Both the position numbers and the translations under genes were made by a program. 64,000 nucleotides of DNA, taken from NCBI GenBank assembly GCA_017412715.1, contig JAFPWU010000008.1:1-64000 (forward strand), written 5' to 3'. Positions 47,562-56,499 of the stretch are shown in pieces (position 1 is the first letter of the stretch; every line of letters begins with the position of its first letter). This stretch comes from Clostridia bacterium (GTDB taxonomy: Bacteria; Bacillota; Clostridia; Christensenellales; Aristaeellaceae). The notes below the pieces were generated by a model. That model ran no database searches, had not been told where the DNA came from, and saw nothing but the letters and a program-made list of their open reading frames with translations.

Positions 47562-47727
47562 GAAAAACGCCTGACAGCGCAGGCAGCCAGGCGGGAAATT
47601 CCATTCAGGAAGCTCCTTATCTGTCAGCTTCACGCTATTGCGCGCGCTGGGGGATTTGGCACCTTGCGCGGAACGCGCCGGTTGCCGTGACTTCATAGGG
47701 CCCATCCCTCCGTCACTCGTGATAAGG
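47562..47727 (-). promoter_or_regulatory. SAM-I riboswitch (S-box) with terminator, controlling metK
   Basis: On the minus strand the P1 helix is CCTTATC (47721-47727) with GATAAGG (47615-47621). Between them lie the conserved GAGTGACGGAGGGATGGGCC, ATGAAG, CGGCAACC and AAGGTGCCAAATCC blocks of the S-box. Downstream, CGCCTG (47588-47593) pairs with CAGGCG (47568-47573) ahead of a T run at 47562-47566, the terminator. CTGACAG by P1 can instead pair with CTGTCAG inside the terminator, giving an antiterminator when SAM is absent. Confidence 0.95.
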
Positions 47728-47744
47728 TATTCAGTTCAAGAGAT

Positions 47745-47773
47745 ATCATACGCCATATCCAGGAGACTGTCAA
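47745..47773 (-). promoter_or_regulatory. Sigma-A-type promoter for the metK riboswitch transcript
   Basis: Minus strand: a perfect TTGACA (47768-47773), a 17-bp spacer and TATGAT (47745-47750), starting about 10 bases upstream of the S-box. The region 47774-47934 has no gene; it holds a small hairpin (47841-47866) of unknown role. Confidence 0.85.
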
Positions 47774-47934
47774 GAGTGAACTTACACATCCGGATGGCGG
47801 GGAATACGGTGAACGTCAAAGCTTCCGGCTTTGGGGTTCGCCGGCAGTCTCCTGTGAAACTGCCGGATTCACATCGGCGATCAGCTCCCGCCTGGCAAGG
47901 AAAAGATTGTTTTTTTATATGAACGCTCCGGCTC

Positions 47935-47990
47935 ATTTTCTTCTGTTCCGGTGTATTTTCTTCCGTTTTGGTTTATTTTCTTCTGCTTTG
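47935..47990 (+). repeat. Three 20-bp phased direct repeats at the chvE promoter
   Basis: ATTTTCTTCTG at 47935, ATTTTCTTCCG at 47955 and ATTTTCTTCTG at 47975, exactly 20 bp apart (about two DNA turns), with related flanks such as TTCCGGT/TTTTGGT. The last ends against the -35 box. This fits binding sites for an activator such as an AraC or response-regulator protein. Confidence 0.75.
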
Positions 47991-48019
47991 TTGACTTTTT
48001 TCGTGCGCTGTGATAAAGT
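47991..48019 (+). promoter_or_regulatory. Sigma-A-type promoter for the sugar ABC operon
   Basis: TTGACT (47991-47996), a 17-bp spacer and TAAAGT (48014-48019). The weak -10 box beside phased repeats fits an activator-dependent promoter. Confidence 0.75.
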
Positions 48020-48079
48020 TACCCTCATAAATTGCAGGAGCAATGACCTGCAAAAAATAAAAAAAGGAGTGTATCGGTC

Positions 48080-49126
48080 ATGAAAAGAATTCTGTCTGTT
48101 CTCCTGTGTCTGCTGATGGTCTGCGTAAGCATCAGCGCTCTGGCGGAGGGTGAAAAGGTTGGCGTGTCCATGCCCACCAAGGACCTGCAGCGTTGGGTGC
48201 AGGACGGCGAAAACATGGAGAAAGAGCTGAAGGCTGCCGGCTTCGAAGTGGAGCTGCAGTATGCTTCCAACGATGTGCCCACCCAGCTGAACCAGGTTGA
48301 AACCATGGTTGACAATGGCTGCAATGTCATCGTGATCTCCGCGATCGAAGGTTCCTCCCTGGGCACCGCGCTGGCGAAGGCCAAGGAAAAGGGCATCAAG
48401 ATCATCGCTTATGACAGGCTGCTGATGGATTCTGACGCGGTTGACTTCTATGCCACCTTCGACAACTACATGGTTGGTACCGTTCAGGGCAACTATGTGA
48501 AGGAAAAGCTGGATCTGGACAACGCGGCTGGCCCCTTCTACATTGAATTCACCGCCGGTGACCCCGGTGACAACAACGCGGGCTACTTCTTCAACGGCGC
48601 GTTCGATGTGCTGAAGCCTTATATCGAGAGCGGCAAGCTGGTTGTCCGTTCCGGTCAGACTGCCTTTGAGCAGGTTGCGACTCCCACCTGGAAGACCGAT
48701 GTGGCCCAGAAGCGCGCTGATGATATCCTGACTGCCTACTATGCCAACGGCGAACAGCTGGATGTGTGGCTCTGCTCCAATGACTCCACCGCCCTGGGCG
48801 TTACCAATGCGCTGGACAACTACACCGGCGAAGGCTGGCCGATCATCACCGGTCAGGACTGCGACATTGCCAACACCAAGAACATGATTGCCGGCAAGCA
48901 GTCCATGTCCGTCTTCAAGGACACCCGGACCCTGGCGGCCCGTGTCGTGACCATGATCAAGCAGATCCTGGCCGGCGAGGAAGTCGAAGTGAACGACACC
49001 GAGACCTACAACAACAACGTGATCACCGTTCCGTCCTATCTGTGCGAGCCTGTGTTCGCGGATGCCAACAACTACAAGGAGCTGCTGATTGACTCCGGTT
49101 ACTACACCGAGGATCAGCTCCAGTAA
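48080..49126 (+). CDS. chvE: Periplasmic-type sugar-binding protein (ChvE-like)
   Basis: A 348-residue substrate-binding protein with an N-terminal signal (MKRILSVLLCLLMVCVSISALA, cleaved near residue 22; no clear lipobox, so it may be retained by other means). The fold is the ribose/galactose type: GVSMPTKDLQRW, VQDGENMEKEL, NVIVISAIEGSS, IIAYDRLLMD, LCSNDSTALG and ITGQDCDI match ChvE family residues. It delivers monosaccharides such as galactose, xylose or arabinose to the GguAB transporter. First gene of a four-gene unit, set off by a hairpin that may raise its copy number. Confidence 0.9.
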   Translation: MKRILSVLLCLLMVCVSISALAEGEKVGVSMPTKDLQRWVQDGENMEKELKAAGFEVELQYASNDVPTQLNQVETMVDNGCNVIVISAIEGSSLGTALAKAKEKGIKIIAYDRLLMDSDAVDFYATFDNYMVGTVQGNYVKEKLDLDNAAGPFYIEFTAGDPGDNNAGYFFNGAFDVLKPYIESGKLVVRSGQTAFEQVATPTWKTDVAQKRADDILTAYYANGEQLDVWLCSNDSTALGVTNALDNYTGEGWPIITGQDCDIANTKNMIAGKQSMSVFKDTRTLAARVVTMIKQILAGEEVEVNDTETYNNNVITVPSYLCEPVFADANNYKELLIDSGYYTEDQLQ

Positions 49127-49148
49127 TATCCTTCAGGTCAATCCATTG

Positions 49149-49179
49149 CGATGCAGGCGGGCCCAGCCCGCCTGCATCG
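49149..49179 (+). terminator. Intra-operon hairpin between the binding protein and ATPase genes
   Basis: A perfect 14-bp stem (49149-49162 with 49166-49179) with a 3-base loop and GTTTAAG after it. The T run is weak, so it likely attenuates read-through or protects the upstream mRNA rather than fully stops transcription. Confidence 0.7.
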
Positions 49180-49266
49180 TTTAAGACAGGGAAAGTCAGA
49201 GGGATTTCAGTCTGATCAAAGTTCCGGCCCCATCTCCGGGAAAAGCCGGCAAGCTGGAGGAATACC

Positions 49267-50811
49267 ATGACGAACTATTTGCTGGAAATGAGGCACATCA
49301 CCAAGACATTTCCGGGCGTCAAAGCGCTGGATAACGTAAATCTGCAGGTGGAAGAGGGTGAAATTCACGCGCTTGTGGGGGAAAACGGCGCCGGCAAATC
49401 CACCCTGATGAACGTGCTGAGCGGCATCTATCCCTACGGAACCTACGAAGGGGATATCGTCTACAACGGAAAAGAATGCAAATTTAACAGCATCAAGGAT
49501 TCTGAAAAACTGGGCATCGTCATTATCCATCAGGAGCTGGCCCTCGTGCCGGAGATGACGATCGGCGAGAACATGTATCTGGGCAATGAGCGGGGCCACA
49601 GGCTGGCCATTGACTGGAACACGACCTATTCTGAAGCGGATAAATACCTGAGGATGGTGGGCCTTTCCGAAAGCTCCAAGACGCAGGTCAAGGACATCGG
49701 TACCGGCAAGCAGCAGCTGGTAGAAATCGCCAAGGCGCTGGCGAAGCAGGCGAAGCTGCTGATTCTCGATGAACCCACTTCCTCCCTGAACGAAGAAGAC
49801 TCCCGCGCGCTGCTGGATCTGATGCTTGGCTTCAAGAAGCAGGGAATGACCATGATCATCATTTCCCACAAGCTCAATGAGGTTGCTTACGTAGCGGATA
49901 AGATAACGGTGATTCGTGACGGCACCACCATCGAGACTATTGATAATCATGGCAGGGAACCGGTCAGTGAGGAACGGATCATCAAGGGAATGGTCGGGCG
50001 CGAGATGACCAACCGGTTCCCGAAAAGGGAAAAAGTCAAAATCGGCGATGTCATGCTGGAGGTCGACAACTGGACGGTTCATCATCCGCTGTATCCGGAG
50101 CGCAAGGTTGTGGACAATGTATCCATGTTTGTGCGAAAGGGCGAGGTGGTCGGCATCTATGGGCTGATGGGTGCGGGACGCACGGAGCTTGCGATGAGCA
50201 TTTTCGGTCAGAGCTACGGTGTGAACATCACCGGCCAGCTGAAGATCAACGGCAGGGAAGTTCATTTGAAGAAAAGCGCATCCGACGCGATCAAACACGG
50301 GATTGCCTATGTGACCGAAGACCGGAAGGGAAACGGCCTCGTGCTGAGCCAGTCCATCAAGGTCAATACCTCCCTGGCGCATCTCGATGCCGTGTCCAGC
50401 CACACGGTAATTGACGGAGACAAGGAGTACGCCGTGGCGGAGGAATACCGGGAAAAGCTGAAAACCAAAACCCCGACGGTGGAGCAGCTGGTCGGAAACC
50501 TGTCCGGCGGCAACCAGCAGAAGGTCCTCCTGGCCAAATGGATGTTCGCGGAGCAGGATATCATGCTGCTGGATGAACCGACCCGCGGCATCGACGTCGG
50601 CGCAAAATATGAAATTTACTGCATCATCAACGACCTGGCGGCCGCCGGAAAGTCCGTGGTCATGATCTCCTCCGAACTGCCGGAGGTTCTGGCCATGAGC
50701 GACAGGATCTATATCATGAATGAGGGCCGGTTCGTTGGCGAAATGAAGGCCAGCGAAGCCACGCAGGAGAAGATCATGGCGGTCATTCTCCAGTCGGGAA
50801 GGAGTGCTTGA
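49267..50811 (+). CDS. gguA: Sugar ABC transporter ATP-binding protein (GguA/MmsA family)
   Basis: 514 residues with two ABC domains. The first has Walker [10 protein letters not shown] (about 38-46), signature-like [13 protein letters not shown] and [10 protein letters not shown]. The second has a degenerate Walker A ([10 protein letters not shown]) but a full signature ([15 protein letters not shown]) and DEPTRGID. That asymmetry is normal in monosaccharide ABC ATPases such as MglA and RbsA. It powers import through the two permeases that follow. It ends 2 bases before the permease start. Confidence 0.95.
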   Translation: MTNYLLEMRHITKTFPGVKALDNVNLQVEEGEIHALVGENGAGKSTLMNVLSGIYPYGTYEGDIVYNGKECKFNSIKDSEKLGIVIIHQELALVPEMTIGENMYLGNERGHRLAIDWNTTYSEADKYLRMVGLSESSKTQVKDIGTGKQQLVEIAKALAKQAKLLILDEPTSSLNEEDSRALLDLMLGFKKQGMTMIIISHKLNEVAYVADKITVIRDGTTIETIDNHGREPVSEERIIKGMVGREMTNRFPKREKVKIGDVMLEVDNWTVHHPLYPERKVVDNVSMFVRKGEVVGIYGLMGAGRTELAMSIFGQSYGVNITGQLKINGREVHLKKSASDAIKHGIAYVTEDRKGNGLVLSQSIKVNTSLAHLDAVSSHTVIDGDKEYAVAEEYREKLKTKTPTVEQLVGNLSGGNQQKVLLAKWMFAEQDIMLLDEPTRGIDVGAKYEIYCIINDLAAAGKSVVMISSELPEVLAMSDRIYIMNEGRFVGEMKASEATQEKIMAVILQSGRSA

Positions 50812-50813
50812 CG

Positions 50814-52001
50814 ATGAATGAAAACCGAATGAGCGTTGGCGCTTTTTTCCAGAAATACACGATGGTGATCGCACTGGTGGCGGTGGTGATCTTCTTTGCC
50901 ATCGCAACCGGCGGAAATTCACTGATGCCAGGCAGCATCAATAACCTGATCTCCCAGAACGGCTATGTATTTGTGCTGGCCGCCGGTATGCTGCTGTGTA
51001 TCCTGACCGGCGGCAATATCGACCTGTCAGTTGGTTCCGTGGTGTGTTTCACAGCAGCCGTCGGGTGCGTGCTGATGGCCAATAAGGTCAACATGTGGAT
51101 CGCGGTTCTCGCAATGCTGGGGATCGGCCTGCTGATCGGCATTTTCCAGGGCTTCTGGATCGCGAAGCTTCGCGTGCCGGCGTTCATCGCCACCCTGTCC
51201 GGCATGTATGCCTTCCGGGGCTTTTCCAATGTGGTGCTCGGAGGCTTCCGGGTTGACATTACCAATGATCAGTTCCTGATCCTCTTCGGCGGCGGACGGG
51301 AATGCTATGTCCCTGATTATATCCGTCAGTGGATGGGAACCACGGGAAAGCCCAATCTGACCTGCCTGGCGATCGGTGCGGTCACGATCCTGGTCTATAT
51401 TCTGATGACAGTTCGGAAAATCCTGGTTCAGCGGAAGCTGAATATTCATCAGTCCATCCCCGGCCAGGTCATCACTACGGTGCTGATCTCCGGCGTTGTC
51501 GGTTTTATCGTCTGGCAGCTTTCCAACCTTCGCGGCTTTCCGACGGTGCTGATCTGGATTGCACTGGTGCTGGGAATTTATCAGTATATCACCACGAAAA
51601 CGGCGATGGGCCGCCATCTCTATGCGGTCGGCGGAAATGAGAAGGCAACGGCGCTTTCCGGTGTCAAGACCCGAAATGTATACTGGTTCGCTTATGCCAG
51701 CATGGGGCTGATGGCAGGACTGGCCGGAATCCTGACGGCGGCCAGGGCCAAGGGTATTGACCCGGTTTACGGCGAGGGCTACGAAATGGACGCCATAGCG
51801 TCCTGCTTCATCGGCGGCGCTTCCGCTTATGGAGGGATTGGCAAGGTTTCCGGGATGATCATCGGCGCCGTGCTGATGGGCGTCATCAATCAGGGCATGA
51901 ACATGGTCGGTGTGGATTCCAACCTGCAAAAGGTCGTCAAGGGCCTGGTGCTGCTGGGAGCTGTCATCTTCGATGTGCTGTCCAAGCGGCAGAAGCGGTA
52001 A
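50814..52001 (+). CDS. gguB: Sugar ABC transporter permease (GguB family)
   Basis: A 395-residue permease with eight or more membrane helices. It shows LCILTGGNIDLSVGSVVCFTA and FIATLSGMYAFRGFSNVVLGG, typical of BPD_transp_2 monosaccharide permeases, and the late GKVSGMIIGAVLMGVINQGM. I start at the ATG at 50814, with GGAAGGAG upstream; the TTG at 50808 is less likely. It works with GguA and the next permease. Confidence 0.92.
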   Translation: MNENRMSVGAFFQKYTMVIALVAVVIFFAIATGGNSLMPGSINNLISQNGYVFVLAAGMLLCILTGGNIDLSVGSVVCFTAAVGCVLMANKVNMWIAVLAMLGIGLLIGIFQGFWIAKLRVPAFIATLSGMYAFRGFSNVVLGGFRVDITNDQFLILFGGGRECYVPDYIRQWMGTTGKPNLTCLAIGAVTILVYILMTVRKILVQRKLNIHQSIPGQVITTVLISGVVGFIVWQLSNLRGFPTVLIWIALVLGIYQYITTKTAMGRHLYAVGGNEKATALSGVKTRNVYWFAYASMGLMAGLAGILTAARAKGIDPVYGEGYEMDAIASCFIGGASAYGGIGKVSGMIIGAVLMGVINQGMNMVGVDSNLQKVVKGLVLLGAVIFDVLSKRQKR

Positions 52002-52021
52002 GGAAAGGAGGATGGCAAAAG

Positions 52022-53221
52022 ATGGATAGACCTGCAGCGAATCAGTCCAATATTCGGAAGGCGGATCTTGCTTCCCTGCTGAAGAAGAATGCCATGCTCA
52101 TCATACTGGTGCTGGTGTATATCTTTTTCACGATCATGACGAAGGGCCGTATGTTCCGGCCGAACAGTTTTGCCTCCTTGATTAATCAGAACGCCTATGT
52201 GTATATTATCGGGTGCGGCATGCTGATGTGCATGCTGACCGGCGGCAATATCGATCTGAGCTGCGGCGCCTTCGTGTGCCTGCTTGGTGCGCTTGGCGGC
52301 ATGATGATGGTCTACTGGGGTATGGGGACTGCGATTTCCATCATTGCGCTGCTGGCCATCGGGGTTGTGTATGGCTGTGCCCTCGGCGCGATTATTGCCT
52401 ATGTGCATGTTCCCCCGTGGATTGCGACCCTGGCCGGTTATCTGGCCTTCCGTGGACTGGGCACGGCGATTCTGGGCGTGTCCTCGACCAACTCTATCTC
52501 CTTCAACAGCAAGCAGGAATTCCTGAGCATTTTCTCCGGCACGCTGTTCAAAACCCCGGAGGGTACGCTCAACTGGCCCTGCTTGATCGTTGGACTGGTG
52601 GCGGCTGCGCTGGTGATCCTGCTGGTTTTCCGCAATCGGGCGGTCCGACTGAAAAAAGGATATGAAGTGGATCAGATCGGCATGGATGTTGCCAAGTGCG
52701 GGCTCAGCGCAGCAGCCATCATTCTGGTCATGTACAAGCTGGCTTATTCCGGAGGCATTCCGACCGTTCTGGTCTGGGTCGGCGCGGTCGTGCTGTTCTA
52801 CAGCTTCATTACCAGCAAGACTACGATCGGCCGTCATTTCTACGTAGTGGGCGGAAACATTGAGGCAGCGCGCCTCTCCGGTGTAGATACCCGCCGGATC
52901 ATGTTTATCGCCTATCTGAACATGGCCATCCTGACTTCAATCGCCGCCATGACGACGGTCAGCCGCTTCACCGCGGCCAACGCGGATGCAGGCAAGAACT
53001 TCGAGATGGATGCGATTTCCGCCTGCGTTGTGGGCGGTGTATCCGCCAGCGGCGGAGCGGGCACCGTGCTGGGCATGGTGATCGGCGCTACGCTGATCGG
53101 GGTCATCAACCTGGGCATGTTCCAGGTCAACCTGGATGCCAATTATCAGCGTGTAGTCAAGGGCTTCGTGCTGCTGGCCGCCGTGGTGTTCGATATCCTG
53201 TCCAAGAAAAAGGCAAGGTAA
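52022..53221 (+). CDS. Second sugar ABC transporter permease
   Basis: A 399-residue permease, paralogue of the one upstream. It keeps LTGGNIDLSCGAFVC, WIATLAGYLAFRGLGTAILG, and GTVLGMVIGATLIGVINLGM. Most ChvE/Ggu systems have one permease that forms a homodimer; having two suggests a heterodimer or two exchangeable forms. AAGGAGG lies 10 bases before the start. A stem-loop after the stop probably ends the operon. Confidence 0.92.
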   Translation: MDRPAANQSNIRKADLASLLKKNAMLIILVLVYIFFTIMTKGRMFRPNSFASLINQNAYVYIIGCGMLMCMLTGGNIDLSCGAFVCLLGALGGMMMVYWGMGTAISIIALLAIGVVYGCALGAIIAYVHVPPWIATLAGYLAFRGLGTAILGVSSTNSISFNSKQEFLSIFSGTLFKTPEGTLNWPCLIVGLVAAALVILLVFRNRAVRLKKGYEVDQIGMDVAKCGLSAAAIILVMYKLAYSGGIPTVLVWVGAVVLFYSFITSKTTIGRHFYVVGGNIEAARLSGVDTRRIMFIAYLNMAILTSIAAMTTVSRFTAANADAGKNFEMDAISACVVGGVSASGGAGTVLGMVIGATLIGVINLGMFQVNLDANYQRVVKGFVLLAAVVFDILSKKKAR

Positions 53222-53242
53222 GGGATTGCCCTCATCCATTGA

Positions 53243-53270
53243 TTCCCCCGTGGCATCCGTCACGGGGGAA
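53243..53270 (+). terminator. Probable operon-end stem-loop
   Basis: A perfect 10-bp stem (TTCCCCCGTG/CACGGGGGAA, 53243-53252 with 53261-53270) and an 8-base loop. There is no long T run afterward, so some read-through into the next small genes is possible. Confidence 0.6.
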
Positions 53271-53296
53271 CCTTCTGAAAGGGGAATTTTTTCGAA

Positions 53297-53551
53297 TTGA
53301 ACAATAAGCAGAACCGATCCTACCTTTACGGCGTGGTAGGCGGATACCTTCTGTACCTGGCTTATGAGCTTTTTGCGGACAGGCAGGATCCCAACACGAC
53401 CATGATGCCGGTGGTGCGCTGGCTGTTTGTCGGCCTGTTTACCGTGGCGGGCATTTTTCTGCTGATCTGGGCGACCCGTCTCTGGCTTGAGGCCCGAAAA
53501 GGGCAGGATGAAGAGGAAAGACCGCCGGAGAATCCCAATGCAATGAAATAA
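53297..53551 (+). CDS. Small two-helix membrane protein
   Basis: 84 residues, started at TTG (53297) since no ATG is available before the first helix; the ribosome site (AAAGGGG) is farther off than usual. Two helices are seen (about 10-24 and 40-62) with a basic/acidic tail (EEERPPENPN). I do not recognise it. Its stop is 32 bp from the next gene. Confidence 0.5.
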   Translation: MNNKQNRSYLYGVVGGYLLYLAYELFADRQDPNTTMMPVVRWLFVGLFTVAGIFLLIWATRLWLEARKGQDEEERPPENPNAMK

Positions 53552-53583
53552 ACTCCGACCGATAAATGCGGAAAGGGACTTGA

Positions 53584-54027
53584 ATGAAGGATTACCCTGA
53601 TGAAGTCAGACGGGCGTTCAGATCTTACCGGACAGCCCTGGAGGAAGCGGAACGGAAACGGAAGCCAACGGACGGCTTGCTGGGCTTTGGCCGCGCGCTG
53701 AAGGACGATCCGTGTCATGAGGTCCTCGACAGAGAGATTCTGACGATTGTGGATGAGGCAGCCATCAGTGAGCTTTCTGCAGAAATCGCTGCGTCTATTG
53801 TGGAAGCACTTCTGTTTCCGGAAAGTGCGCCCCCCTGGCCGTTGTCCGCCCAGTGGATGCTTCGGGCGGAAGAACGTCATGCGTTGAAACTGATTCCCTT
53901 CGTTGCGGAGGGTGATGCCGCTGATCTGGCCGGACGGTATGCTTCAAAGTACCGTCCGTGGGATCGCCTGCCCGCCCAGAAAGCCGTGCTTCAGGAACTG
54001 AAAAAAAGGGGAAGGAACTCCGGATAA
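53584..54027 (+). CDS. Hypothetical soluble protein
   Basis: 147 residues, rich in Ala, Glu and Arg, mostly helical, no signal or membrane helix. No known motif was seen. Phrases such as WPLSAQWMLRAEERHALKLIP could be a conserved core. It lies 32 bp after the small membrane protein and upstream of the ATPase promoter, so it may share a transcript with the former. Function unknown. Confidence 0.5.
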   Translation: MKDYPDEVRRAFRSYRTALEEAERKRKPTDGLLGFGRALKDDPCHEVLDREILTIVDEAAISELSAEIAASIVEALLFPESAPPWPLSAQWMLRAEERHALKLIPFVAEGDAADLAGRYASKYRPWDRLPAQKAVLQELKKRGRNSG

Positions 54028-54113
54028 AACCTGCTGCCTTTTTTCCGGGAAACATCAGCTGCTGCCCTTGACGCCTATCACAGGACCGATCCCGGGGCTG
54101 CCCTGTTTTTTCC

Positions 54114-54142
54114 TTGACGGGAACAGGGGAAGTGTGTAAAAT
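54114..54142 (+). promoter_or_regulatory. Sigma-A-type promoter for the HerA-like ATPase
   Basis: TTGACG (54114-54119), a 17-bp spacer and TAAAAT (54137-54142), about 45 bases before the start codon. Confidence 0.7.
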
Positions 54143-54186
54143 ACAACCAAAGTGATAAGAAGGAGAACAGGGGGGGGATTCCTGTC

Positions 54187-56499
54187 ATGCGCTGGGAAGA
54201 GAAAATCTGGATCGGCACCGGGGAAAACGGCCCTGTTTTTCTGTTGCCTGCCATGGCTAACCGTCATGGGCTGATCGCCGGAGCGACAGGCACCGGGAAG
54301 ACCGTGACCCTGAAGGTTCTGGCGGAAAGCTTTTCCGAGATGGGGGTTCCCGTTTTTCTGAGTGATATCAAGAGCGATCTGTCCGGCATGGCCAAGGCGG
54401 GAGAGAAGACGGAGGCCATTGAAAAGCGGCTGGTCAAGTGCGGCATTCATCCGGATGAGTTCGACTGTCACGCGTTCCCCGCCAAATTCTGGGACGTATA
54501 CGGGAAAAACGGCCAGCCCATTCAGGCGACGGTGGAATCCATGGGCCCCCAGCTGCTGGGCCGTATGCTGGGAATCAATGAAACCCAGACCGGGGTGCTG
54601 AGCATCCTTTTCCGGTACTGCAGGGATTACAGCTATCCGCTGCTGACCCTGGATGATCTCAAGGCTCAGCTGGTTCGCATGGGGGAGAATACCCAGTCCT
54701 TTACGCTGAAATACGGAAATGTATCCCTGGCTTCCGTGGGCGCCATTCAGCGGGCTGTGGCTCTGCTGGAGGATGAGGGCGGCGCCTGCTTCTTCGGGAC
54801 GAAGGAGTTTGATGTCCTGGAGTGGCTGACCCGGGATATGGCGGACCGGGGGACCATCAATATTCTGTCCGCGGATGAACTGTTTGCCCATCCCCTGATG
54901 TACTCTACCTTCCTGCTGTGGATGCTGACCCGGCTTTACGAGCGGCTGCCGGAGCGGGGAGACCTGGACAAGCCGGTGGCGGTCTTCTTCTTCGATGAAG
55001 CCCATCTGCTCTTCGCAGACTGCTCCAGAGTGCTGATGGACAAGATTGAGCAGGTGGTTCGGCTGATCCGGTCCAAGGGCGTGGGCGTGTACTTTATTAC
55101 GCAGAACCCGACGGATATTCCCATGCCGATTCTGGGCCAGCTGGGGAACCGGGTGCAGCATGCGCTGCGGGCCTATACTCCCCTGGATCAAAAGGCGGTC
55201 AGGGTGGCGGCTCAGACCTTCCGGACCAATCCGGACTTCGATACGGAGGAGGCCATTACCAGCCTGAAGACGGGCGAAGCGCTGATTTCCTGCTTGGACG
55301 AGGATGGCGCTCCGGGCGTCGTCCAGCGGGCTACCGTGCTTCCGCCCCAGAGCCATCTTGGCGCGCTGAGCGAGGCGGAGAGAGCGCTGGCGGTGCAAGG
55401 GCTGCTCCAGGAGGATCCTGAGGCGGCCGGGAGTCCGGAAGATGTTGAACTGTCTGAAGCCGCAGAGCGGCCTGAGCCTGCCGCGCCGGCGGAACCTGCG
55501 GAAGCGCAGGAGCTCCCGCCCGCTCCCTCCGGAGCCGGGGTGGCCGAGACCCTGGATGAGGTCTTCGCAGCCATCGCAGGAGACGCGCCTGCCTTTAGCC
55601 CAGAGATTCCCGTGTTGGAGATTCCGAAACCGGAAATACCGGTTCCGGATTTCGCGCAAGCGATTCCTTCCATTCAGTTCCCTGTTTCCCCCACGACCCC
55701 TGAGCCGGTGCAGGAGATCACCGGAGATGAGAAGATGAGCCAGACATTCAAGGTTTACGATCCTACCACAGGCCAGTATGTGGTGCAGGAAAAGCCTGAC
55801 ATGACACAGCCGCCTCAGCCTGCGGCGGAGGAAGCGGTACCCACGATTCAGGTGGTGCCGGACGCGGTGGCCCAGGCGGTACAGCCCGTGGTTCAGCAGG
55901 CGGCCCAGGCGGTGCAGCCCGTGATTCAGCAGGCGGCCCAGGCGGTGCAGCCCGTGATTCAGCAGGCGGCCCAGGCGGTGCAGCCCGTGGTTCAGCAGGC
56001 CGTTCAGGCGGTACAGCCCGTCCTGCAGCAGATGCCGGTCATGGTTCAGGATCCGGCATCCGGTCAGTATGTGCAGCAGATGATGTGGATGCAGCAGGAT
56101 CCGGCCACCGGAAACTGGATCCCTGTCCAGGTGCAGACTCCTGCCCCGGCAGCGGCCGCCCCTGCGACGACGGATCCCATCGCGCTCGCCGAGCAGCAGA
56201 AGGCTGCGGCCGCAGCCCGGAAAGAGGCTGAAAAGGCGGCCCTGCAGGCGCAGAAGGAAGCGGAGCAGGCTGCAAAGGATGCCGCCAAGGCTGCCAAGGA
56301 GCAGGAAGCGGCGGAACGCCGGGCCCGGAATGACGCTCTGCGGGAGGAAGCGGCGGAGCGCGCCAGGAGGAACGATTCCGTAGCGGGCCGCATTAAGAAC
56401 ACGGCCATCCAGACGGCGACCCGCCAGGTGACATCCTCCCTGACCAGGGGGATCACGAAAGCGATTTCCGATCTTTTCGGCGGCGGAAAGAAGAGATAA
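54187..56499 (+). CDS. DUF853 / HerA-like P-loop ATPase with repeat and coiled-coil insertion
   Basis: A 770-residue protein. Residues 1-400 form the DUF853 (YjgR-type) ATPase: Walker A GATGTGKTV (about 32-40), Walker B VAVFFFDEAHLLFAD, and VYFITQNPTDIP. The C-terminal TRGITKAISDLFGGGKKR tail is also typical. Between them lie a Pro/Ala/Glu linker, three DP-x-(T/S)-G-x-(Y/W) motifs, five 11-residue repeats (QAVQPV-x-QQAA form) and an Ala/Lys/Glu coiled coil. Usual members are near 500 residues, so roughly 250 residues are extra. The function of DUF853 is unknown; HerA relatives are DNA translocases. Confidence 0.85.
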   Translation: MRWEEKIWIGTGENGPVFLLPAMANRHGLIAGATGTGKTVTLKVLAESFSEMGVPVFLSDIKSDLSGMAKAGEKTEAIEKRLVKCGIHPDEFDCHAFPAKFWDVYGKNGQPIQATVESMGPQLLGRMLGINETQTGVLSILFRYCRDYSYPLLTLDDLKAQLVRMGENTQSFTLKYGNVSLASVGAIQRAVALLEDEGGACFFGTKEFDVLEWLTRDMADRGTINILSADELFAHPLMYSTFLLWMLTRLYERLPERGDLDKPVAVFFFDEAHLLFADCSRVLMDKIEQVVRLIRSKGVGVYFITQNPTDIPMPILGQLGNRVQHALRAYTPLDQKAVRVAAQTFRTNPDFDTEEAITSLKTGEALISCLDEDGAPGVVQRATVLPPQSHLGALSEAERALAVQGLLQEDPEAAGSPEDVELSEAAERPEPAAPAEPAEAQELPPAPSGAGVAETLDEVFAAIAGDAPAFSPEIPVLEIPKPEIPVPDFAQAIPSIQFPVSPTTPEPVQEITGDEKMSQTFKVYDPTTGQYVVQEKPDMTQPPQPAAEEAVPTIQVVPDAVAQAVQPVVQQAAQAVQPVIQQAAQAVQPVIQQAAQAVQPVVQQAVQAVQPVLQQMPVMVQDPASGQYVQQMMWMQQDPATGNWIPVQVQTPAPAAAAPATTDPIALAEQQKAAAAARKEAEKAALQAQKEAEQAAKDAAKAAKEQEAAERRARNDALREEAAERARRNDSVAGRIKNTAIQTATRQVTSSLTRGITKAISDLFGGGKKR
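55873..56037 (+). repeat. Five 33-bp tandem repeats in the HerA-like gene
   Basis: Five in-frame copies of a 33-bp unit, each encoding an 11-residue segment of the form QAVQPVxQQAA. Copies two and three are nearly identical in DNA, so recent expansion is likely. Confidence 0.9.

Noticed and set aside
47841..47866. CCGGCAGT/ACTGCCGG hairpin upstream of the sugar operon
   Set aside because: 8-bp stem with no T tract near it and no gene to end; function cannot be assigned.
55873..56037. Regular 33-bp repeats considered as a CRISPR array
   Set aside because: There are no unique spacers; the repeats are head to tail, in frame, and encode a protein repeat.
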